From the NCBI RefSeq assembly GCF_000284375.1, contig NC_017249.1:1838001-1902000 (forward strand): a stretch of DNA of 64,000 nt. Direction: 5' to 3'. The notes below the pieces were generated by a model. It was not told where the DNA came from, made no database searches, and saw only the letters and a program-made list of their open reading frames with translations. The DNA comes from Bradyrhizobium japonicum USDA 6. GTDB taxonomy: Bacteria; Pseudomonadota; Alphaproteobacteria; Rhizobiales; Xanthobacteraceae. The position numbers were made by a program, and so were the translations under genes. Positions 1 to 9,894 of the stretch are shown piece after piece. How positions within the stretch are numbered: the first letter of the stretch is position 1; each line of letters begins with the position of its first letter.

Positions 1-1
1 C

Positions 2-340
2 GCGCGTGCAGAGGACGGTTTTCCGTTCGGTACCGAGATGACGCTGGAGGCCCTGCCGCAGCCGGGCTCGAAGCGGATTCCGAACATCGAGATCGGCGAC
101 AATGGCGAAGTCGTGCTGGAGCTCTGGTGCAAGGGCGGCAAGGGCCAGTTCTCGGTCGCCGGCAACACGGTGATCTTCGTCCCCGGCCAGATCCAGGACC
201 GTTCCTGTCCGCCGGCCAGGGCGCAGGCCGACGACGAACTTATCGCGGCGCTGGGCAGCGTCGAGACCTGGAAGCGCCAGGGCGACGTGCTGACGCTGAT
301 CGGCCCCAAGCCGCTGCGCTTCAGGACGACGGGGAATTGA
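2..340 (+). CDS. META-domain protein (5' partial)
   Basis: The frame is open to the left edge, so the gene starts outside the window; the first ATG inside is at 38, but coding-looking codons precede it. The visible C-terminal part resembles the META/HslJ fold: a SCPPARAQADDELIAALGSV stretch followed by a tryptophan and the GDVLTLIG..PLRF ending of short beta strands that closes META domains. META proteins are usually small exported or outer-membrane-associated proteins of unclear role, linked in some bacteria to antibiotic stress. The signal peptide, if any, lies upstream and cannot be seen. The neighbour at 430-1641 is convergent. Assignment rests on motif resemblance only. Confidence 0.65.
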   Translation, partial: ARAEDGFPFGTEMTLEALPQPGSKRIPNIEIGDNGEVVLELWCKGGKGQFSVAGNTVIFVPGQIQDRSCPPARAQADDELIAALGSVETWKRQGDVLTLIGPKPLRFRTTGN

Positions 341-350
341 GGCGCGCTCG

Positions 351-415
351 CTGTCGTGCCCCGGCTTGCCGCCTTCGCTGAAGCTTCGGCGGCAAGCCGG
401 GCGATGACGGCGAGA
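351..415. repeat. Palindromic intergenic repeat between convergent genes
   Basis: Perfect 14-bp arms at 360-373 and 388-401 around a 14-nt loop, then the tail gatgacggcgag, which recurs as aatgacggcgag near 39260. It sits between two convergent genes and the transcript would fold into a strong hairpin, so it may act as a bidirectional terminator. There is no U-run. Confidence 0.6.
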
Positions 416-429
416 GTGGGTGTCTGCGC

Positions 430-1641
430 CTACTTCCACACCGACTTGTCGGCGTCCCAGCGCTGGCCCTTCAGCTCCTTGGCGAGCGCTTCGATCGAGC
501 CGTTGTCGTCGGGCTGATCGCCTTCCTCGTCGGCCGAAGCGTCATCCGAGAGATTGAGCTTGGCGCCGCTGCCCTCATCGGCGGTCGTGGTCGAGGGGCT
601 GCCGATCCAGAGCATCAGTTTGTCGGTCGTGCCGGGCTTGTCGGGCGAGATCAGGCCAGCAACCTCGATCGTGTCGGTGAGCTCGAGTGCCGGATAATCC
701 TGGTTCGGCCGCTTGAAGACGAGCTTGAGCTTGCCGGTGGCCGGGTTGAAGCTGTGCGAGACCTGCTTCGCCGCAAGCGTCTTGCTGAGCACGCCCGCGA
801 CGGCAGCCGCGAGCTTGTCGCGGTCGAGCTTGTCGCCGGCACGCCAGTCGGCTGCGGGAAAGCGGATGGTGCGGTCCATCTCGGTCATGCCCGCGGTCCA
901 GCCCGCCGCGGTGACGCCGGGCATCGCCTTCAACTTCGCCAGCAGCGCGCCGGCACGTTCCGGATCGACCGACATGTTGATGGTCTGCTCGCCGGCACGC
1001 AGCGCGTCGCAGCCGACGGTCAGGCTCGCCAGCGTCACCTCGACATCCTGGCCCTTCAGGCTCTTCAGGAACTCGGTCGCCGCATCCAGCTTGACCTTGA
1101 CCGCGATCGCTTCCGGCGAGACGTCGGTGAAATCCTTCGGCTGCGGCGTGATGCCGTCGTCGGAGGTCTGGTTGTCCTGAAATTCCTTCTCGCTGAGATC
1201 GGAATTGTCGGGCGATGTGACCTCGGTCACGGTCTGGCCGATCGCGATCTGGCCGCGGAACTCGAACGTGTCGCCGGCCTGTTTGCGCAGCAGCTTCACG
1301 GTGACGGGCGCCTTCTCGCCGAGGCTCTGCGTCGTGCCCGTCAGGTTCTGGCCCGCGACCTGGAGATTGACGACGAAGCGGTCCTTGCGGTCGGAATTTT
1401 TTGCGACTGGATAGCAGACGTCGAGCACGGCTGCCGTCACCGTCTTGCCCTGCCGCGTCTCCTTCAGGATCACGTCGGCATTGCCGTCCATCAGGCCGTC
1501 GATCGAGGTGAAATAGCGGGTCTCCGTCCCTCCCGGCGCCGTGGCCTTCGGCGACAGCTTCATCTGGGCCGATGCAACATCGGGCGAGACGGCAAGCAGG
1601 GCCGCCAAAAGGGCTGTCGAACAAACCAGAAGCGCACGCAT
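430..1641 (-). CDS. Exported conserved hypothetical protein
   Basis: 403 residues from ATG at 1641, chosen because it begins a clean signal peptide (MRALLVCSTALLAALLAVSP...ASA, cleavage expected near residue 26) and has GAGG about 8 nt upstream; a start 30 codons earlier would put the signal sequence inside the protein and lie in a repeat. After the signal peptide there are no further membrane segments. The body has alternating beta-type stretches and one central helical, lysine-rich part (about 180-260), and the C-terminus has an acidic linker (DDASADEEGDQPDDN). I recognise no family. Probably periplasmic. It lies downstream of the groEL terminator on the same strand, with a palindromic repeat just before it, so it is probably transcribed separately. 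Confidence 0.75.
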   Translation of the reverse strand: MRALLVCSTALLAALLAVSPDVASAQMKLSPKATAPGGTETRYFTSIDGLMDGNADVILKETRQGKTVTAAVLDVCYPVAKNSDRKDRFVVNLQVAGQNLTGTTQSLGEKAPVTVKLLRKQAGDTFEFRGQIAIGQTVTEVTSPDNSDLSEKEFQDNQTSDDGITPQPKDFTDVSPEAIAVKVKLDAATEFLKSLKGQDVEVTLASLTVGCDALRAGEQTINMSVDPERAGALLAKLKAMPGVTAAGWTAGMTEMDRTIRFPAADWRAGDKLDRDKLAAAVAGVLSKTLAAKQVSHSFNPATGKLKLVFKRPNQDYPALELTDTIEVAGLISPDKPGTTDKLMLWIGSPSTTTADEGSGAKLNLSDDASADEEGDQPDDNGSIEALAKELKGQRWDADKSVWK

Positions 1642-1660
1642 CGATGAATCCTCGCGCAGT

Positions 1661-1710
1661 GGAGCATGATCCGGAAAAGTGTGAAGCGGTTTTCCGAAAA
1701 GATCATGCTC
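1661..1710. repeat. Dispersed palindromic repeat, short form
   Basis: Ends are a 9-bp inverted repeat, gagcatgat at 1662-1670 and atcatgctc at 1702-1710, with inner ggaaaa/ttttcc arms. A second, longer copy lies at 55415-55490 and shares ggagcatgatccggaaaagt and gcggttttcc. Sits directly upstream of the exported-protein gene. Confidence 0.8.
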
Positions 1711-1785
1711 AAACAAAAGAATCGGCGCCACCGTAGTGGGTTTTGGCCGCCGGTTGAATTGGAAAGCAGAAGGGGCAGGGTCGGC

Positions 1786-1815
1786 AAAAAAGAAGGCCGC
1801 CCGGAGGCGGCCTTC
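1786..1815 (-). terminator. Rho-independent terminator of groESL
   Basis: A perfect 10-bp GC-rich stem (1792-1801 with 1806-1815, loop cgga) followed, in the minus direction, by six Ts. It starts 25 nt past the groEL stop codon. Confidence 0.9.
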
Positions 1816-1839
1816 GCAACATTGTAGCGGAACGCAGGC

Positions 1840-3579
<1,740 letters not shown>

Positions 3580-3876
3580 TTAGGCCATGACACCCATGAT
3601 GTCCGACTCCTTCATGATCAGGAGCTCTTCGTTGTCGATCTTGACCTCGGTGCCCGACCACTTGCCGAACAGCACGCGGTCGCCGACCTTGAGGTCGATC
3701 GGGATCAGCTTGCCGGCCTCGTCGCGGCCGCCGGGGCCGACGGCGACGACCTCGCCCTGGGACGGCTTTTCCTTGGCGGTGTCCGGAATGATGATGCCGC
3801 CCTTGGTCTTTTCCTCGGCGTCGATACGTTTGACCACGACACGGTCATGCAGCGGACGAAATTTGGATTTAGCCAT
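3580..3876 (-). CDS. groES: Co-chaperonin GroES (10 kDa)
   Basis: 98 residues starting [17 protein letters not shown], ending ESDIMGVMA. GroES forms the heptameric lid of the GroEL cage. The mobile-loop region ([19 protein letters not shown], about residues 20-38) with its GIII motif that touches GroEL is intact, as is the core [14 protein letters not shown]. First gene of the operon, 92 nt below the CIRCE element. Confidence 0.97.
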   Translation of the reverse strand: MAKSKFRPLHDRVVVKRIDAEEKTKGGIIIPDTAKEKPSQGEVVAVGPGGRDEAGKLIPIDLKVGDRVLFGKWSGTEVKIDNEELLIMKESDIMGVMA

Positions 3877-3967
3877 GACGTTTCCCTTTGGAGGCTCGCT
3901 TCGGAAGGAATGGAAGTGGGTAGGGGCGGCGTCCGTCCACCCTCTTGCCGAGGATCGAACGGCGCGC

Positions 3968-3994
3968 TTAGCAATCGGGCTTTCCGAGTGCTAA
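3968..3994 (-). promoter_or_regulatory. CIRCE operator (HrcA binding site)
   Basis: TTAGCAATC at 3968-3976, a 9-nt spacer, then GAGTGCTAA at 3986-3994. This is the classic CIRCE layout TTAGCACTC-N9-GAGTGCTAA with one mismatch. CIRCE is bound by the repressor HrcA, which is released on heat shock. It lies between the groESL promoter and groES, overlapping the expected transcription start. Confidence 0.93.
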
Positions 3995-4006
3995 TAGTGC
4001 GCCCGG

Positions 4007-4034
4007 AAATATGGCTTGGCCGCGATCCTGTCAA
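4007..4034 (-). promoter_or_regulatory. groESL promoter, sigma-70 type
   Basis: On the minus strand TTGACA (4029-4034), 16 nt, then ATATTT (4007-4012). The predicted start falls next to CIRCE, the arrangement expected for HrcA repression. No RpoH-type promoter was evident. Confidence 0.7.
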
Positions 4035-4205
4035 GCAAGGGTGGTTAAGCGATTGGTGAGGCGGATATAGGATCGTGTCTAGAGAAACTTATTGGTCGCG
4101 CTGGCGTATAAAGGACGTCATTGCTCCGACAGCGGTTTTGCGCTTGGCTGCGGCAGGGATGCGGTCGGGGTCTTGTTTGGGGGACGGTTTGCTCGGGGGA
4201 ATGTC

Positions 4206-4724
4206 ATGATCAGTTCAGCTCACGCACGCACGGTTGCCAATCTGGTGGCCGCCTCCTGCCTGGCGCTGCTGCTTGGCGCCTGCGGCGGCGGTATGAGCCT
4301 GCCGTCCTTCTCGTCGTCGCCGCCGCCCGAGGCCGAGCCCGGCGCGGGTCCGGAAATGCCGGCGAGCATCCGCGCCGACGAGATCGTCGGCCGCTGGGGT
4401 CTCGCCTCGTTCCAGAACCCGGCCGACCGCGCCCGCACCGAGGCCGCGGCCCGGGCGCAGTGCAAGAACCCCTACGTGATCACCGCCGGTTCCTCCGGCG
4501 GCGTGATCATGCATCTCGCCGACCAGGCGACGCCGCAGGAGCTGCGGCTGAAGGGCTCGCCCAGCGGCAAGAATTACATCGGCCCGGCGGGTCCCACCCC
4601 CGGCGAGCAGGACCGCGAGATCGTCTCCTTCGACGGCCGCGTCCTGATCACCCGCTTCATCGACAAGGACGCCGCCACCCGCTACGGCAACATGGTCTAC
4701 GTCCGCTGCGCGCCGAGGGCGTGA
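4206..4724 (+). CDS. Lipoprotein with AprI/Inh-like domain, function uncertain
   Basis: 172 residues from ATG at 4206 (GGGGGA 8 nt upstream). The N-terminus is a lipoprotein signal with lipobox LLLGAC, so residue Cys27 would be lipidated and the mature protein anchored to the membrane. A proline/serine-rich linker (about 28-55) precedes a compact C-terminal domain beginning IVGRWGLASFQNP, with two cysteines (in ARAQCKNPY and VYVRCAPRA) that could form a disulphide. The IVGRW...L start loosely resembles protease-inhibitor or lipocalin-like beta barrels, but I cannot assign a family firmly. Transcribed divergently from groESL and convergently with cheZ. Confidence 0.8.
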   Translation: MISSAHARTVANLVAASCLALLLGACGGGMSLPSFSSSPPPEAEPGAGPEMPASIRADEIVGRWGLASFQNPADRARTEAAARAQCKNPYVITAGSSGGVIMHLADQATPQELRLKGSPSGKNYIGPAGPTPGEQDREIVSFDGRVLITRFIDKDAATRYGNMVYVRCAPRA

Positions 4725-4735
4725 TGATCTGACTT

Positions 4736-4884
4736 CCCCTCTCCCCTTGCGGGAGAGGGTGGCTCGCCGCGAAGCGGCGAGACGGGTGAGGGGTCTCTCT
4801 CCCCGAGTCCAACTCTCATTTGAATTCGCGGAAGCAACCCCTCATCCGGCGCTTCGCGCCACCTTCTCCCGCACGGGGAGAAGG
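4736..4884. repeat. Dispersed repeat (two opposed hairpins), copy 1
   Basis: Begins with a hairpin cccctctcccc-ttgc-gggagaggg and ends with cttctccc-gcac-gggagaagg, the second half carrying cccctcatccggcgcttcg. Copy 2 lies at 30744-30890 with the same two ends and a different centre. Located between the convergent lipoprotein and cheZ genes. Confidence 0.85.
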
Positions 4885-4908
4885 AAGAAAGATCGCAGCA
4901 GCAACTCC

Positions 4909-4949
4909 AAAAACAAAAACGCCGGCTCCAGGGCCGGCGTTTTGTTTTT
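4909..4949 (-). terminator. Rho-independent terminator of cheZ
   Basis: Stem aaaaacgccggc/gccggcgtttt around a short loop, with A/T runs on both sides, so it could work in both directions. It begins 17 nt after the cheZ stop codon. Confidence 0.9.
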
Positions 4950-4966
4950 CTCTCTGCCGCGCCCGA

Positions 4967-5746
4967 TCAGTCGAACAGCGCGTCGATGTCGTCCTGCGAG
5001 GCGTGGCCGACGTCGCCGGCGAGCTTGGGGCCGTTGAGGAGCTTTTCGTCCTCGCTGCGGGTGTCGGCCGGCGCGGGCACATGGGCCTTGATCGCGTCGA
5101 CGCCGCCCCAGATCTCCATCATCGCATTGATGTGCTGCTCGATGAACTTCATCGTGGTCATGACCTTGCTGATGCGCTGGCCGGTCAGGTCCTGGAAGTT
5201 GCAGGCTTCGAAGATAGAGATGACGCGTTCCTGGATGTCGTCGGCGAGCCGCTTCTGCTGGTCGGCCGATTGCACCTTGGACATCGCGCTGGCCGCCTGG
5301 TCGATCGACTCGGCGGCTTCGAGGATCTGCTGGGTCGCCTGCTCGGTGCCGCCGACGACCGCGCCGAGCTCGCCATTGACCTTGGCCATCTCGCCGCCGT
5401 CAAAGCTCTTGCCGTGCAGCGTCGCGATCTCGCGCTTGGTGCGATCGATGGCGTCGTGGATGAGGTCCAGCTCGACCTTCAGCTTCTCGCACTGCTCGAT
5501 CTGCGCCCGGTAGGTATCGAGCATGGTACGAGCCTCGGAGAGCTCGTGGGCAGTGGAGGCATCGATCGCCGCCATGGCCGCGCTGCCGGACAAGGGCACA
5601 GTGCCCTTCGCCATCTGTGCGCGGATCGCACGCAGCTCCGCCATGATCTCGTTGTGCATCGGCGCAGCCTCCTCAATCATTTCGGGGCTGGGCATCTCGC
5701 CGACAATAGCCTCTTCGACACGAAAACGTTTGCGGTGAATAGCCAT
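4967..5746 (-). CDS. cheZ: CheZ-family phosphatase of CheY-P
   Basis: 259 residues from ATG at 5746 (GGAG just upstream); a start 7 codons earlier has no ribosome site. CheZ dephosphorylates CheY-P. Residues 70-215 are predicted long helices, as in the CheZ four-helix bundle. The catalytic signature NFQDLTGQ is at 183-190, giving Asp186 and Gln190 with the spacing of E. coli Asp143/Gln147. The C-terminus SQDDIDALFD matches the acidic CheY-binding peptide, joined by a flexible linker (about 222-248). No other chemotaxis gene is adjacent; a classical cheY lies in this window at 52269. Many alphaproteobacteria rely on CheY phosphate sinks instead, but CheZ homologues occur. Confidence 0.9.
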   Translation of the reverse strand: MAIHRKRFRVEEAIVGEMPSPEMIEEAAPMHNEIMAELRAIRAQMAKGTVPLSGSAAMAAIDASTAHELSEARTMLDTYRAQIEQCEKLKVELDLIHDAIDRTKREIATLHGKSFDGGEMAKVNGELGAVVGGTEQATQQILEAAESIDQAASAMSKVQSADQQKRLADDIQERVISIFEACNFQDLTGQRISKVMTTMKFIEQHINAMMEIWGGVDAIKAHVPAPADTRSEDEKLLNGPKLAGDVGHASQDDIDALFD

Positions 5747-6060
5747 CAGGAACTCCCCCCACCTCACTCACGCGTCTTTGTAGGCAGAAGCGATTTAACA
5801 CGAGGTTCACAGCGGGAACTGTTGAGCGGCCGCACGCGACGCCACGAAAAGAAGCGATTAACCATGGAGCTGCGGCGTTCATCGAAAATAAACGCTGATC
5901 GCCAAATTGCACCCTCGCTCGCGACGTGGTGAATCGAAACGGCTGATACGTTTACCAAACAAAACGGCTTTTGCTCTTTATTGACCACGTCGCGGTCGCC
6001 GATCAGCCATCGGCTCTGCACGACGCGTGTGATCTAGACGAAACAGTACAGAGTACGTCG
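5747..6060. other. Intergenic region between divergent cheZ and L,D-transpeptidase
   Basis: About 314 nt, noticeably richer in A/T than the flanks, as expected for two divergent promoters. I found no convincing -35/-10 pair, operator or small gene in it. Confidence 0.5.
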
Positions 6061-6876
6061 ATGTTCAAGAAAATGTCTGTCGCGCTGCTCGGCAGCGCTT
6101 GCACCTTCATTGCCGGCGCGAGCAGCGCCAGCGCCTTCGACAACAGTGTGCCGAATGATCCGCCTGCGGTGCTCTACCAGCCGCGGGTGCCGCCGGCGCC
6201 GGTGCGCGTCGCCTCCAATGCGAACATGGGCGGCGGCTTCATCGAGTTCCTGTTCGGTGACGGTCCCGGCCGCGGCCCGGCCTACGCGCCGCAGCAGCCG
6301 GTCTATCAGCAGCAGCCCGGCTATTACGACCAGCGCCGCTTGCCGCCAATGGGCGAGCCGCAGATGCAGGGTGGATATCAGCAAGGCGCAGGGCTCCAGC
6401 AGGAGGCGGTCGATCCGCGCCAGCGTCCGTTCGATCCGAGATTCGAGAAGCAATCCGTCGACTATAGCGGCAAGGAAGCTGCCGGCACCATCGTGGTCGA
6501 TACGCCGAACAAGTTCCTCTATCTGGTCGAGGGCAACGGCCGGGCGGTGCGCTACGGCATCGGCGTCGGCCGTCCCGGCTTCACCTGGTCCGGCGTGAAG
6601 TCGATCACGGCCAAGCGCGAATGGCCGGACTGGACGCCGCCGGCGGAAATGATCGCGCGCCGGCCCGACCTGCCGCGGCACATGGAAGGCGGCCCGGAAA
6701 ACCCGCTCGGCGCGCGCGCAATGTATCTGGGCTCGACGCTCTACCGCATCCACGGCTCCAACGAGCCCTGGACCATCGGCACCAACGTCTCCTCAGGCTG
6801 CATCCGCATGCGCAACGAGGACGTCATCGACCTCTACGGCCGCGTCAATGTCGGCACCAAGGTCGTGGTGATGTGA
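6061..6876 (+). CDS. Exported L,D-transpeptidase (YkuD domain)
   Basis: 271 residues from ATG at 6061, which opens a signal peptide (MFKKMSVALLGSACTFIAGASSASA). These enzymes cross-link peptidoglycan through 3-3 bonds or attach proteins to it, in the periplasm. Residues 30-135 are a proline/glutamine-rich linker (QQPVYQQQPGYYDQ), then the YkuD domain starts at about 143 (GTIVVDTPNKFLYLVEG). The catalytic motif HGSN...SSGCIRM is present, with the nucleophilic Cys near residue 250. Monocistronic: divergent from cheZ and closed by a strong terminator. A frame extended 30 codons upstream would bury the signal peptide. Confidence 0.92.
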   Translation: MFKKMSVALLGSACTFIAGASSASAFDNSVPNDPPAVLYQPRVPPAPVRVASNANMGGGFIEFLFGDGPGRGPAYAPQQPVYQQQPGYYDQRRLPPMGEPQMQGGYQQGAGLQQEAVDPRQRPFDPRFEKQSVDYSGKEAAGTIVVDTPNKFLYLVEGNGRAVRYGIGVGRPGFTWSGVKSITAKREWPDWTPPAEMIARRPDLPRHMEGGPENPLGARAMYLGSTLYRIHGSNEPWTIGTNVSSGCIRMRNEDVIDLYGRVNVGTKVVVM

Positions 6877-6895
6877 TCGCCTGACGCTCGACATG

Positions 6896-6928
6896 AAAAC
6901 GGCCGCCTTCCGGGCGGCCGTTTTTGTT
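6896..6928. terminator. Bidirectional terminator
   Basis: Stem acggccgcc (6899-6907) with ggcggccgt (6913-6921), A-run before and T-run after. It serves the L,D-transpeptidase gene and the convergent DUF2076 gene. Confidence 0.92.
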
Positions 6929-6949
6929 TGTCGCGCTGATCGGGCAGCC

Positions 6950-7795
6950 TCACGCGTAGTCGCTGCCGCCATCGTCTCCGCCGCCGAAATCGCTGTCGTC
7001 GTCGGCCATGTCCATATTGCCGTTGTCGTCGTCGTTGTCGTCGTAGTTCTGATCGTTGTTGTTGTCCCGGTCGTTCGACGCCTGGTCGGTGAAGCCCTGG
7101 CGGGAGTCCCGGTTCGAGCCGATGTCGTTGACGCCGGCGTCGCGGGCGAGCGAACCGCCGGACTGGTCGCTGCCGCCCCACGGACTGCTGCCACCGCGCT
7201 CCTCGATGATCGTGGTGTCGCCAAAAGCCTGCTGGTGCGATCCGCCCATCATGCCGCGGATGCTGGAGAGCAGCAGCGAGCCGCCGACGACACCGGCCGC
7301 GGCGGCCGCCGCGGTGCCGAGGAACGAGCCGCCGCCACCGCCCATCGGCGGGGCGCCATAGCCCTGACCCGGAGCTTGACCCGGACCTTGGCCGTAGGCC
7401 TGTCCATAAGGAGGCGGCGCGCCGTAGCCCGGCTGCGTCTGCGGCATCGCCTGACCGGTGTTCCAGACCGGCCGCTGCTCACGCGGCGGCACGTTCGGAA
7501 CCGAGCCGCGCGAGGGGCCTCCGCCGAACAAGCTATCGCGCATGGTATCGAGGAAGCCGCCGGACTGCGCCTGCTCGGGCGCATGGGCCGCTTCCAGCTC
7601 CTGGATACGGTTATGAGCACGCTTCAGCGCTTCGTCCTGCAATAGCGTGGTCTGCACCAGTGCGTAGACCGCGCCGGGCGCCTTGCGCAGCCCGTCGGAA
7701 ATCGCGGCGATCGCGTCGGGATCGCGCGGTGCATTTTCCAGTTTCGAAAGCCGGTCGAAAAGCTCGTCAACGAGCTGGCGTTCCTGCGGCGTCAT
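6950..7795 (-). CDS. DUF2076 family protein
   Basis: 281 residues. The N-terminal 75 residues (MTPQERQLVDELFDRLSKLE..., RIQELEAA) are helical and match the DUF2076 start; residues 80-150 are a Gly/Pro/Gln-rich linker with repeated GQAPGQGYG-type units; a short Ala/Gly hydrophobic segment (FLGTAAAAAAGVVGGSLLLSSI, about 155-178) may insert in the membrane; the last 70 residues are strongly acidic and Asn/Asp-rich (NNNDQNYDDNDDDN). The family is common in Proteobacteria and has been described as periplasmic ligand-binding sensor-like, without a firm role. Monocistronic between two convergent or spaced neighbours. Confidence 0.85.
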   Translation of the reverse strand: MTPQERQLVDELFDRLSKLENAPRDPDAIAAISDGLRKAPGAVYALVQTTLLQDEALKRAHNRIQELEAAHAPEQAQSGGFLDTMRDSLFGGGPSRGSVPNVPPREQRPVWNTGQAMPQTQPGYGAPPPYGQAYGQGPGQAPGQGYGAPPMGGGGGSFLGTAAAAAAGVVGGSLLLSSIRGMMGGSHQQAFGDTTIIEERGGSSPWGGSDQSGGSLARDAGVNDIGSNRDSRQGFTDQASNDRDNNNDQNYDDNDDDNGNMDMADDDSDFGGGDDGGSDYA

Positions 7796-7920
7796 GATCC
7801 GTCTCCCTCGCGCGAAACAATCGCAATCGGGATGTAGGGTTCCATTGTGGCCCCAACAGTGCCGGCCGGATTAAATTTCGGTATGCGACAAGCTGCCCAG
7901 CGGCTTGCTTTCCGCCGGGT

Positions 7921-8766
7921 TCACCCCAGCGTGACGCCGCTGTCGGCCAGCAGGCGCGCAAACCCATCGCCCGAGAGATAAGCGTGCTCGCGTTCGCGGA
8001 CGTCGGTCATCGGATCGAGCCCGGCGAGGATGTCGTCGACGAAGCCGGGGTGGCACATCACGAGGCCGCCATCGGGGAGGCCTTCCAGAAACTGCCGCAT
8101 CAACGCGCCGAAATCGGCCTCGCGGGTGAAATCATAGGCGCCGGCGAAGCCGGGATTGAAGCTGAGGCCGGCGCTGGCGGCGCGGCGGCGGAATTGTGCG
8201 CTCAGGATATCGAGCACCATGGCTTTTGGTGAGGCCAGCCGCTGCGCGAGCGGCAGGTCGCGCCCGCCCTGGCGGACCCAGGCTTTCGGCGCGGCTTCGC
8301 TGACCGCATCGACAAAGCCGTCGCGCACCTGCGGATAGAGCTGCACATGCTGGTGGCCGTCGACGAAGTCAGGCGCGCGTCCGAACGCCTCCGCGAACGC
8401 TGCCAGCTGCGCCTTGACCTCATTGCGAAAGAATTCGCGGTCGAGCCGGCGTGCAAGGCCGGCGCGCAGCAGCTTCGGGAACGGCATGAACATGTCGCCG
8501 TCCAGCGGTCGGAAATGCATGGTGAGCGGCCGGAACGGCGCCGACAATGTCACGTGCAAGCCGATCGCGCAGCGCGGGCTCGCTTTCGCGGCCGTCTGGA
8601 GCGCCTCGATCTCGCCGCGCTCGATCGCCGGTCCCACCATCATCACCGAGGTGGCATTGAGACGGCCGCGTTCGATCAGGTCGCGGATGGCGCGATTGAC
8701 GCCCGGGCTGATGCCGTAATCGTCGGCGCAGAGCCAGATCCGCCGCAGGCCCGCGGCCGCGCTCAT
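7921..8766 (-). CDS. ChbG/HpnK-family carbohydrate deacetylase
   Basis: 281 residues. YdjC/ChbG/HpnK enzymes remove acetyl groups from N-acetylated sugars or hopanoid head groups with a metal held by an Asp and two His. Seen: the metal-binding start WLCADDYGISPGVNRAI (Asp14-Asp15), GLHVTLS with His at about 72, and DGHQHVQLYP with paired His near 137-139. The start overlaps the stop of the upstream glycosyltransferase by 4 nt (ATGA), so the two are translated together. That pairing suggests trimming or modifying a lipid-linked sugar made by the neighbour; HpnK itself usually sits in a hopanoid cluster, which is not here. Confidence 0.85.
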   Translation of the reverse strand: MSAAAGLRRIWLCADDYGISPGVNRAIRDLIERGRLNATSVMMVGPAIERGEIEALQTAAKASPRCAIGLHVTLSAPFRPLTMHFRPLDGDMFMPFPKLLRAGLARRLDREFFRNEVKAQLAAFAEAFGRAPDFVDGHQHVQLYPQVRDGFVDAVSEAAPKAWVRQGGRDLPLAQRLASPKAMVLDILSAQFRRRAASAGLSFNPGFAGAYDFTREADFGALMRQFLEGLPDGGLVMCHPGFVDDILAGLDPMTDVREREHAYLSGDGFARLLADSGVTLG

Positions 8767-9809
8767 TCGGCGGCCGTCCTCTTCGAGGCGTCGTCGGCCT
8801 TCCCGGTCTCGAAATGCTTTTCGCTGTGCTCGGCGACGAAGTAGATCGGGCGCGCCTTCAGCTCGGACAGGATCTTGCCGATATATTCGCCGACGATGCC
8901 GATCATGATGAGCTGCACGCCGCCGATGGTCATCAGGCCGATCACGAGCGAGGGATAGCCGGGCACCTGCTTGCCCGTGGTCCAGACCTCCCAGAGGATC
9001 GAGAGGCCGAACAGGAAGGCGCCGCCGGCGAGGATCACGCCGAGCAGGCTGGCGAAGCGCAGCGGTGCCACCGAGAACGAGGTCACCCCTTCGATCGAAA
9101 GACCGAGCAGGCGCGCGGCGCTGAAGGTGGTCACGCCATGGGTGCGCGGCGCGGGCTCGTAATCGACCCGGATCTGGCGGAAGCCGATCCAGCTCGCAAG
9201 GCCCTTGAAGAAGCGGTTGCGCTCCGGCAGCTGCCTGAGTGCTGCGACCGCGCGCGGCGACAGCAGGCGGAAGTCGCCGGCGTCTTCAGGGATCTTCTGG
9301 CGCGCGCCCCAATTGATCAGCGAATAGAACCCGCGCACGGCGACGCGGCGCAGGAAGGGCTCGTTGTCGCGATGGGCCTTGGCGGTATAGACGACGTCAT
9401 AGCCGTCCTCGATCCAGTGCCGCACCAGCTGTTCGACCAGGGCCGGCGGATGCTGGCCGTCGCCGTCCATGAACATGACGGCGCCGAGCCGGGCATGGTC
9501 GAGGCCGGCCATCAGCGCGGCTTCCTTGCCGAAATTGCGCGACAGCGACACCACCTGAACGTCGACCGCGTCGGCCGGTAGCGACCGGGCGATCGAGAGC
9601 GTCGCGTCCGCGCTGCCGTCGTCGACATAGACGACCTCGCAGCCGAGGCGATAGCGCTGCCGCAGCGTCTTGGCGAGATCGCAGATGCGCTGGTGCAGGA
9701 CGGCGAGGCCCGCCGCCTCGTTGTAGACGGGGACGACAATCGACAACCCCTTCGCGGCGGCACTGGCCGCGGTGGTCGTCATGCCGGAAACGTCAGAGCC
9801 CAGCGTCAT
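8763..9809 (-). CDS. GT2 glycosyltransferase, polyprenyl-phosphate type
   Basis: 348 residues. N-terminal GT-A domain with IVVPVYNEA at about 25, the VVYVDDGSADAT nucleotide-binding motif at about 59 and the FMDGDGQHPP metal motif at about 113, as in dolichol/undecaprenyl-phosphate mannosyl- or glucosyltransferases. Two C-terminal membrane helices (about 247-267 and 282-305) with EYIGKILSELKARP match the GtrB/ArnC/DPM1 layout, which makes a polyprenyl-phosphate sugar at the inner membrane. ATG 9809 has weak GGAA upstream; ATG 9782 (residue 10) is possible but has no ribosome site. Probably a two-gene unit with the deacetylase. Confidence 0.9.
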   Translation of the reverse strand: MTLGSDVSGMTTTAASAAAKGLSIVVPVYNEAAGLAVLHQRICDLAKTLRQRYRLGCEVVYVDDGSADATLSIARSLPADAVDVQVVSLSRNFGKEAALMAGLDHARLGAVMFMDGDGQHPPALVEQLVRHWIEDGYDVVYTAKAHRDNEPFLRRVAVRGFYSLINWGARQKIPEDAGDFRLLSPRAVAALRQLPERNRFFKGLASWIGFRQIRVDYEPAPRTHGVTTFSAARLLGLSIEGVTSFSVAPLRFASLLGVILAGGAFLFGLSILWEVWTTGKQVPGYPSLVIGLMTIGGVQLIMIGIVGEYIGKILSELKARPIYFVAEHSEKHFETGKADDASKRTAAE

Positions 9810-9894
9810 TGATCAAGGTTCCAGAGGCGTCCATGGTTCTCAACAGCATATGGTAGCTGCCGTTTGCTGTCGCTACGCTGAACGAACCTGAGGC

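Noticed and set aside
754..1647. 297-residue plus-strand frame over the exported-protein gene
   Set aside because: The minus strand has the signal peptide and balanced composition; this one is a shadow.
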